A stretch of DNA of 64,000 nucleotides, taken from contig JXTC01000189.1 in assembly GCA_002914845.1 (NCBI GenBank), positions 183,112 through 247,111 of the forward strand, written 5' to 3'. The notes below the pieces were generated by a model. The model was not told the DNA's origin, did no database searches, and worked only from the letters and a program-made list of their open reading frames with translations. The DNA is from Trema orientale. Taxonomy: Eukaryota > Streptophyta > Magnoliopsida > Rosales > Cannabaceae. The position numbers were made by a program, and so were the translations under genes. How positions within the stretch are numbered: the stretch's first letter is position 1; every line of letters starts with the position of its first letter. Positions 58,701 through 64,000 of the stretch are shown here, piece by piece.

Positions 58701-61700
58701 TCATGGTTGTCCAGACTTAGCAGGTTGTGATAGAGTTTTTAGGACATTCTGGGGTTTCTTTAGAGGTGGTTTAGCCATTCCTATTGGTAATTAAGACTTA
58801 TATTTTTGATGTGGAGCTGATAGCTACTATTCATACAATTTGTTATGCGTGGGATTTTGGGTAGAGAAATATTTAGCTGGAGAGCGACTCAGATTATTTG
58901 GTCACACTTTTTAAGATGCATTCTGTGCCTGTTTCCTTGACGTTGGAAACCACCATGGATTCATTGTATTGGGATGCTCTCTAACATGAACTTTCATATT
59001 TCCTATATCTATCGAGAAGGAAATTCTGTTGCAGATATTTTAGCTTCTAGAGCTACGAGTATTCAAGCCCCAATTTGGTGGCACACTGCACCAACCTTCA
59101 TCTATACAGCGATCAATAAAGACTTTTCTAGACTATGTAATTTCACCTTTTCTTAGTGGCCTATACTGTAACATAATGTACTCTTTTTTTTTGTGGTTTT
59201 TTCCTTTGGGTTTTACACAAGAAGATTTTTTACTGAGGCATTGTTGAGAGGTAAAGATAATAGTTTTGTTTCGACAGAACTATTTGGCTTCTCCAAGGGC
59301 TTTTCTTTTCTGTTTTTCAGTAGCTATTACCTTAATCCTTCTTACGGATTGTTTCTTTCTTAAAGTTATGTATATTTCTTTTTATTTTATTTTAATAAAT
59401 TACCATGGGATTTCTTAGTCTCCTACCCTATCAGGTTTCTAAGATACTTTCTCTCGGTACTATTTTATCAAAAAAGGAGAAAGTGCTGTAATTGCACAAA
59501 CTAGTGCACTAGCAAGCTTAGATTTACTCGTATTTTGCATCTTAAATTTTAACTAGACATAATATTAGGTGTATAATTAGGTACCAAGCATATTCTAAAT
59601 GGTACTTTGGATATATATATATTGTTAGGATTACATCCATTTATGATTTGGCCATATAAAGGTCAAATGTAGTCTCATTGACAAGATTGGTCACATTCAT
59701 AATTTGGTCAATACATGTCATATTTGTCCAATATTATATTAGTTAATCGTGATCTATATTAACCAAAATACAGAGAGAACCAATCCATTAAAGATACTAC
59801 ATCTTTGACTATATATATTTCCATGATAGGATTTTGCCACACTGGTGGGTTCAAGGTAATCCTTTCTTTTGGGTTTGCCGTGTGCTAAGTTAGGTGTGTA
59901 TGTATGGAGGATTTGACCCATCTTGTCGTCAGTGGACTGAAGAAACTTTCCCTTTTAAGAAAAGTACTCTTTTTTTTTAATGAACGAATTAGCTTCCAAA
60001 TCAGGACAAATTATACGTGGCTGCATTCGTTTATCTATTATTTGGTGTGAACATATATTTCTGTGTATGAAGTTGTGATTTAGTGGGAACTAGAACCATT
60101 ATTATGTATGTATATAGACGTTTAAGCCAATGATATAACGATACACTGAATCCATCCTCATTTTTGACCAAGCCAAAAATCGAGAAAAAGCAAAAAGTAC
60201 CAAATGAAAAAAAAAAGATTAGAAGAAAACAAGAGTAACTCTTTCTCATTACTTGATCAATATTTGTCGTTACTCTCTTTCTTCTCCTTTTTCTCAAAGT
60301 ATCTACACCCGCGTGCTCAATTTTTTTTTGTTAGTGGCTTAGTGCGTTTTCACATATCCAATACCAGCACTTTCAACTCTTAAGTTAAAACGATTAATAT
60401 TTACTTTTCATTAAAAATAAGTGACATTTTTCCACTAATATATAAATATATTATATCTGTATGTATACAGAGAAGTTATATATGGGAAGATGCTATAGGG
60501 TATGAATAATATCCTACTAGTAGTGGCTAACTGAGGCTAGCTCAGTTGGTCCAAGGTTTATGGGATGTGTGTGTGAGTTTGGGGGGTCAGGGGTTCAAAC
60601 TTTGGTAGAATGTGTGTGTTATTTTCCTTTAATTTGTAGTAAGTGGCGGTCATTAGTTAAGCCCCACTTTTTAAAAAAAAAAAATATCCTACTAGTAGTG
60701 CACGATCCTAAACTACTAGATTTTAGTTAAATTTATCTTTCAAATGTTTTTACTTTTGAGTATATGATATTATTCTATGTGATGTGATATTCAGAACCAT
60801 CTACTATCTACGAATATATACTATGATCTAGAACATATATCTTTACATATGCGCACCTGTACTAGTTATACAAAGTCTTATTTCGAAGTGATGTGACATT
60901 TAGAAAAGTATACTATCCGGTTGTAAATAAACTATATGGAAAAAGTCCATATATGAAGCGTAATATGCTACACAACATAATTTATCATAAAATACTTCAA
61001 TGGAAATAATTGAGCTTTGAGCCTTTGCTTCCAGCAAAAATAAAATAAAATAACGTAGCTTTTTTGTCCAGTAGTCCACTATAATAACTATAATTAATAT
61101 ATATCACATGCATTAAATTAAATGCATGGGCGAATTATAATCAATGAGTTTAGTGTTTCATGTATTTTATGAAGACGTACTTAATTTAATTAACCTATGA
61201 CCTTGTGCGCCTTCGCTAGCTAGTGATGATTGATGACTTTGAGTACTTGTAACATCTTTCTTTACTTACATATATGCATGTGACTGTGCAAAGCATATAA
61301 GCATGTAACTATTTTCTGATTGAATCTATATCTCTACCCGCAGGTTTTTTTTTTTTGGTTTTTTGTTATGTTCTTAATTTTAACTTACTTGTTTTCGGCC
61401 ACAAATATCGGGCCTACACATACGGGACTGTGACATGTCGATTGCAAGTTGATTAACATATATACTCATTTTTCTTGCCTCTTTTTTTTTTCCCCTCTGC
61501 TCTGAGCAACTCAGTTGCATGCATAATTAGCATACATATATCTAGCACGACTTTTCATTACGCGCAAGTCTATCGGACAATTCTAGCAAAAGAAGTCAAT
61601 AGGACAAACATTTAGAAATGTATCTACTCTCCTTTTCATATTTAAAATCATATCATGTGTTGTGTTGTATGCATGATTAAATTAATACATAGACCTTCCT

Positions 61701-62422
61701 TTTAAAAAGAAGGTACATATATACGTAGACCATTGACTCTGTACCAGTTTAATGTAAATATTAATTATGTAAGTTACATATGAATTCGTTGTAAAAATTA
61801 TTAATAAGGCTCAATATCAGACTATTGACTCCCAAAAACTATACCAGTGGTTTTCAATGACTCATTTCCATATTGAACTAATTTACTTACGATTTAATTA
61901 GCAATCACCACTAATAATAGAAATTATACACAAAACAACAGGGACGTCCTATGATCATGTAGTTCCTCAAAATGTTTAGATTGAGGATTATGCCTATCTA
62001 TTATGGGGAAAATAGGATTATTTGATCTGCATCATTTTGTATTTAGTAAGAACTATATATATATAGTAGCTAGGCTGGCTTAAAAAAACAGCATGGAGTT
62101 TTATCATCTCTTTGATGATGCTATGTATCACAAGATTTTGTCATAGTACTACTACAAAACTGTAATATTTATAAGTAGTTATAAGAGTATCAAATAATGA
62201 ACTTACAACGTCATGGCGAGAGATCCCTAAATGGAGGAGAGCAGAAGCGAGGTTGAGACATCTCTGATAGGTTTGTTTCCATGAAAATCTGATTAGGGGA
62301 TTACCACAATCGACGATGGAGGTGTTATCCCCATAAACAAGCGCTGCTCGTTCTAAGAAGCTTACAGGTGATAAGGTTATGTTGTTTGCTGGGCACTGCA
62401 TCACACCCTTCATGATCATCAC
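43790..62422 (-). CDS. Acyl-activating enzyme (AMP-binding acyl-CoA ligase), two exons 16.8 kb apart
   Basis: Exon 1 62422-62207 (72 codons) ends GACGTT/GTAAGT. Exon 2 45364-43790 follows AGAGCAG and restarts in phase with GTTGCTGCTTTTGC, giving the family's usual D-V-V-A-A-x-A-P-N-I-P-A-L run across the junction. The product is 596 residues. Visible motifs: P-loop TSGSTGSPKG (220-229), YGMTE (365-369), WYRTGD (447-452) and the C-terminal TGK lysine (571). Such enzymes make acyl-AMP and then acyl-CoA from a carboxylic acid; the sequence resembles the plant BZO1/CCL-type clade for short, branched or aromatic acids. No peroxisomal SRL-type tail is present, so it is probably cytosolic. Two usually conserved places differ: WTVDMFRC (269-271 FRC, normally FHC) and CEGQAVS (474-480, normally GGENIS). 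The start could be any of the Mets within the first four residues. The intron holds a gypsy element, a LINE and a SINE. A different substrate or a weakened enzyme is possible. Confidence 0.85.
45848..46629 (+). repeat. 5' LTR, 782 bp
   Basis: Starts TGTTGGGGGATAA and ends CACACCAACA-like (CTACACCAACA). A TATAAATAG box at about 46319-46327 would drive the element. Confidence 0.95.
46630..46647 (+). other. Primer binding site
   Basis: TTTTGGCGCTAGAAGG directly after the 5' LTR. TTGGCGC is the common start of primer sites in this retrotransposon group; the matching tRNA was not identified. Confidence 0.6.
46728..48666 (+). pseudogene. Gypsy gag, broken
   Basis: Opens with the ATG at 46728 and has a stop TAG at about 46842, with further breaks before 47581. 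The capsid-type domain lies at 47581-48162 (IPLYDGKGDPAHHVQSYKAW through FVLQFLGSRIQQKGW), ending in TAA. The nucleocapsid part follows in the same frame at 48217-48666, with the finger-like CRFHKKLGHDTSDCRHL. Gag would coat the RNA in virus-like particles. Confidence 0.9.
48675..52636 (+). pseudogene. Gypsy pol (protease, RT, two RNase H, integrase), broken
   Basis: Protease motif LVDTGSSADIL lies near 48.86 kb and is followed by a stop at 48897-48899. Reverse transcriptase spans about 49.55-50.2 kb with the active-site YVDD near 50.02 kb. The frame shifts in an A-run near 50.20 kb; the usual RNase H follows, then a second RNase H (MDGSSCSNGNGAGLVL, NNEAEYEALIAGL) with a TAG at 51139-51141. 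Integrase has the HHCC finger (about 51.57-51.71 kb) and the catalytic Asp residues in WGIDLIGP and IVTDNGKQF, but the position of the catalytic Glu reads NGQVDAANKT, with Asp. Another frameshift lies in the A-run near 52.10 kb, before the C-terminal part ending HLRKYYQ. Confidence 0.9.
52698..53030. repeat. Minisatellite in the 3' region of the gypsy element
   Basis: Five to six units of about 56 bases built from TAAGTGCTTCCGAGCACTAG, GGACACGAAAGCAGGTGC and CACCGTCCCTC. GTGCTTCCGAGCAC inside the unit is nearly palindromic. Units differ by point changes and small deletions. Confidence 0.85.
53031..53380. other. A-rich spacer within the gypsy element
   Basis: Between the minisatellite and the end of the antisense gene. 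It may hold the antisense gene's 3' untranslated region. Nothing else seen. Confidence 0.4.
53381..56063 (-). pseudogene. Antisense, intron-containing gene of the Tat retrotransposon (decayed)
   Basis: Minus-strand reading: an acidic frame from the ATG at 56063 to about 55661 with one TAG (55851-55853); a long frame from the ATG at 55623 that carries a domain like the Pfam 'putative gypsy type transposon' family (LYLGFFEAGLRLPIHPFLY, then LNPNGWRVLIGLWVMF); a Pro-rich continuation in another frame from about 54628 to 54439; an exon from about 54349 (after a poly-T/AG acceptor) to 53980; and a last exon 53884-53381 with a coiled coil (EREQQAKKATDAESQLSEEK). Likely introns are 54438-54350 and 53979-53885 (GT-AG, 95 bp). 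One TGA interrupts PPPAG/PDKR near 54162. Antisense extra ORFs of this kind are known from Tat/Retand elements; their function is unknown. Confidence 0.75.
56436..56443 (-). promoter_or_regulatory. TATA box of the antisense gene
   Basis: TTATAAATA on the minus strand about 370 bases upstream of the first antisense ATG. It lies outside the LTR, so it would be a separate internal promoter pointing the same way as the AAE gene. Confidence 0.5.
56893..56907 (+). other. Polypurine tract
   Basis: AACTTGGGGGGCAGA directly before the 3' LTR, the usual plus-strand primer in this group. Confidence 0.8.
56908..57534 (+). repeat. 3' LTR, with collapsed gap
   Basis: Starts TGCTGGGGGATAA and ends CCACACCAACA. 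The N at 57298 replaces the 156 bases that lie at 46238-46393 in the 5' LTR; adding them back gives 782 bp, exactly the 5' LTR length. Confidence 0.95.
57540..58079. other. AAE intron 1 sequence, nothing recognised
   Basis: AT-rich intron DNA between the gypsy element and the LINE. Confidence 0.5.
58091..59477 (+). mobile_element. 5'-truncated L1-type LINE
   Basis: Flanked by AGAAAGTGCTG at 58080-58090 and 59478-59488. The plus strand reads as the C-terminal part of a LINE polyprotein. First comes a zinc-binding RT-associated domain (LPTEQNLIKGGFKMSSCCLL, then HEENTDHLFISCNFTRTLWG) with a stop at about 58450. An RNase H-like domain follows, in several frames, with INKDFSRLCNFTFS at its end (stop about 59156). 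The 3' tail ends ATCAAAAAAGG. It is dead on arrival and lies within AAE intron 1. Confidence 0.85.
59489..60508. other. AAE intron 1 sequence, nothing recognised
   Basis: AT-rich. GTTAGGATTACATCC near 59.62 kb and the stretch around 59.83-59.95 kb recall LTR sequence, but no paired end or duplication was found. Confidence 0.45.
60526..60683 (+). mobile_element. tRNA-derived SINE with 17-bp target duplication
   Basis: About 158 bp. An A-box-like TAGCTCAGTTGG lies near 60538 and a B-box-like GGTTCAAACT near 60592, as in pol III promoters of tRNA-derived SINEs, and it ends in A12. ATATCCTACTAGTAGTG is repeated perfectly at 60509-60525 and 60684-60700. It lies within AAE intron 1. Confidence 0.9.
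60701..62206. other. AAE intron 1 sequence near exon 1, nothing recognised
   Basis: AT-rich intron DNA. No gene or transposon end identified. Confidence 0.5.
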
Positions 62423-62531
62423 GTCGTCGACGACCTTATTAACTAGCTGTCTGATGATGTTGATGTTGATGTTGATTTTGATTTTGATTTTATGTTAATG
62501 TTGATGCTCAGCTGGGTCTTGGTCTTCGGCA

Positions 62532-62539
62532 TATTTATA
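62532..62539 (-). promoter_or_regulatory. TATA box of the AAE gene
   Basis: TATAAATA on the minus strand about 110 bp upstream of the first ATG. The leader between them carries a simple repeat of GATGTT / GATTTT (about 62455-62512). Confidence 0.65.
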
Positions 62540-63710
62540 GAAATTATTTGTATATATATATAATTATATATATATATATATATGTAACTCTGACTCGGAC
62601 CATAAACCAATATAAAATATATGAAAGAATTAATACTCCACCAAGTCTTTGCGCGATCAAGATCTTTAATCTAGGAATTGAAAAGCATGAAATTTTGCTA
62701 ATGGAACATGAGCGCATGATGAAACCTGAAATATTACACCCTCTCTTCATCTTTTATTTATTTCCTAATCTTTTGGGATCTCATACAAAATTACACTCTC
62801 CAATATATATTATATCTTACCCTTCAAAAAAATATATATTTTATCCTTTTTTTTGTATTTAATTCAAATAAATACAATATATATATTTATTTCGATTTGT
62901 ACTAACACAACAAGTTAAAGAGAATTTACTAGAGAATATACAATGTGTAATTGGCATTCATATATTCATTTATTTGTTCCTATCATTAATAGTCCGACCT
63001 ACTTACTTTTTGGATCTATCATGCACGGCGCGTAGTTTAGGGACTAATATTCGTCTAATTTACACAGAACCGATGAAAATGTATGAAATTCTCATTTTTA
63101 TAAAGTTTCACATGAGAATTAAATGGGGAAGAGAAATTTATTCAATAATAACGGCACAAATATTTATGGTTGTTTATAATTTATGATTTGCAAGTTATTT
63201 CAATTTCAAGCTAATTTAATATTTTCTATTTTGTTAAAACATAATTAATAATTCCATAAATATAATATAAGGTTTTGTCAATAGACTAGGTGGATCGTGT
63301 ACGAAGGGGAGGCAATTCATAGATAAAGACGACGTGGATGTTGACTTTGCCCGAGTCCGACCATAAAACGACATGAAACTTATCATATAGCATGGGTCAT
63401 GGCTATTGGCTATATTAACATGTGATGTTGCTTTCTCCACTTGTTCGTAAGACTAAGATGTCGCTTGTGCCTCGTACACAACGACGTGTCATATACGCCT
63501 GAATTATAAAAGGACAAGTGCTTTGCTGTCAGGGAAACGACGTAACTCAAGCCATAGTAAAACGACATAGCTTTTGAATATTGTTTTATTTTATTCCTAA
63601 TAAATATGAAACGACAAAGAATTCTTAAAATTAAATTACGGGATGACAAGGGGAGATGGTCGTAACGAACGTAAGTTAAATGAGCAATGCTATGGGACAC
63701 CAGTGGTGCC
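62540..63710. other. Upstream region of AAE, no gene seen
   Basis: AT-rich with an (AT)n tract near 62.56 kb. Between 63.36 and 63.61 kb AAACGACAT, AAACGACGT and relatives recur five or more times, like the words at 444-557. Confidence 0.5.
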
Positions 63711-63837
63711 CAGCATCACAGTGATATGTCTGTTTGTCACTGGATGATTTAATTAACAAATTGAGGTCCATGTAGACCCCACTTAAATTATAATTATGAT
63801 TAGCCAGTTACAAACAGACATGTCACTGTGGTGCTAT
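63711..63837. mobile_element. Small hairpin MITE
   Basis: GCATCACAGTGATATGTCTG (63713 on) is matched in reverse by CAGACATGTCACTGTGGTGC (to about 63833). The arms are about 31 bases with three or four mismatches around an AT-rich loop. No target duplication was determined. Confidence 0.7.
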
Positions 63838-64000
63838 GTGTCACGGGCCGCCTCTTTGGCACTCCGAAGTAGGCGGGGCGTGCGGCACTTGCTATCGCTC
63901 GGAGTTAGCAAGTCAGCCTAGAACGCAAGCCTGTAGGCAAACAAACCCATTGGTTAGCCATGCCACAGGCAACACCGTGATAATGGGCAATGTCATAGCA
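63838..64000. other. G+C-richer end of window, possible LTR start
   Basis: TGTCACGGGCCGCC and following sequence is richer in G+C than its surroundings and could be the start of an LTR that continues outside. This cannot be tested here. Confidence 0.25.

Noticed and set aside
59600-60000. Possible solo LTR in the ligase intron
   Set aside because: GTTAGGATTACA and leader-like words are suggestive, but no matching end or target duplication could be found.
60530-60610. tRNA gene
   Set aside because: Only box-like promoter words are present; the body does not fold as a tRNA, ends in poly-A and has a target duplication, so it is a SINE.

Overview
The window is plant nuclear DNA: AT-rich, with intron-containing genes, GT-AG splice sites, TATA boxes and many plant-type transposons (Ty3/gypsy, Ty1/copia, hAT, CACTA, L1 LINE, SINE, MITEs). 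Codon use and gene families point to a dicot. A Rosales genome (hop, hemp or mulberry relatives) is my guess from the chitinases and the acyl-CoA ligase, but nothing here proves it.

Layout. Positions 1-280 hold the 5' end of a probable pentatricopeptide-repeat gene (minus strand). From about 1.2 to 37 kb lies a cluster of hevein-type (class I, GH19) chitinase genes: CHI1 (minus, intact, with a probable GC-AG intron), a small chitinase relic at 3.4 kb, CHI2 (plus, broken by a frameshift in exon 2), CHI3 (plus, apparently sound but cut by an assembly gap) and CHI4 (plus, broken by a 4-base GGCC duplication). CHI3 and CHI4 sit in two large paralogous blocks (about 24.85-32.0 kb and 34.1-43.7 kb). 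Further copies of the chitinase upstream region without any gene lie at 8.6, 10.9, 24.2 and 32.5 kb, so the cluster grew by repeated duplication and lost several members.

Between the genes are a decayed copia element, a CACTA end, a solo LTR, a 3.7-kb hAT element with a dead transposase that landed on the end of a MITE, a non-autonomous hAT-like element shared by both chitinase blocks, and several inverted-repeat elements.

From 43.8 to 62.4 kb lies one minus-strand gene for an acyl-activating enzyme (AMP-binding acyl-CoA ligase). Its two coding exons are separated by an intron of about 16.8 kb. That intron contains an 11.7-kb Tat-type Ty3/gypsy retrotransposon with target duplication AATTT, a 5'-truncated LINE and a small tRNA-derived SINE, each with clear target-site duplications. 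The retrotransposon carries, antisense to its gag-pol, a separate intron-containing gene with its own TATA box, which points the same way as the host ligase gene.

Three single N characters (5965, 27094, 57298) are collapsed assembly gaps. Comparison with paralogous sequence indicates about 194 bases missing at 27094 and 156 at 57298. I did not find a wholly new biological system. The most unusual items are the antisense gene inside the intronic retrotransposon, the altered conserved motifs in the acyl-CoA ligase, and the decay of the chitinase array.
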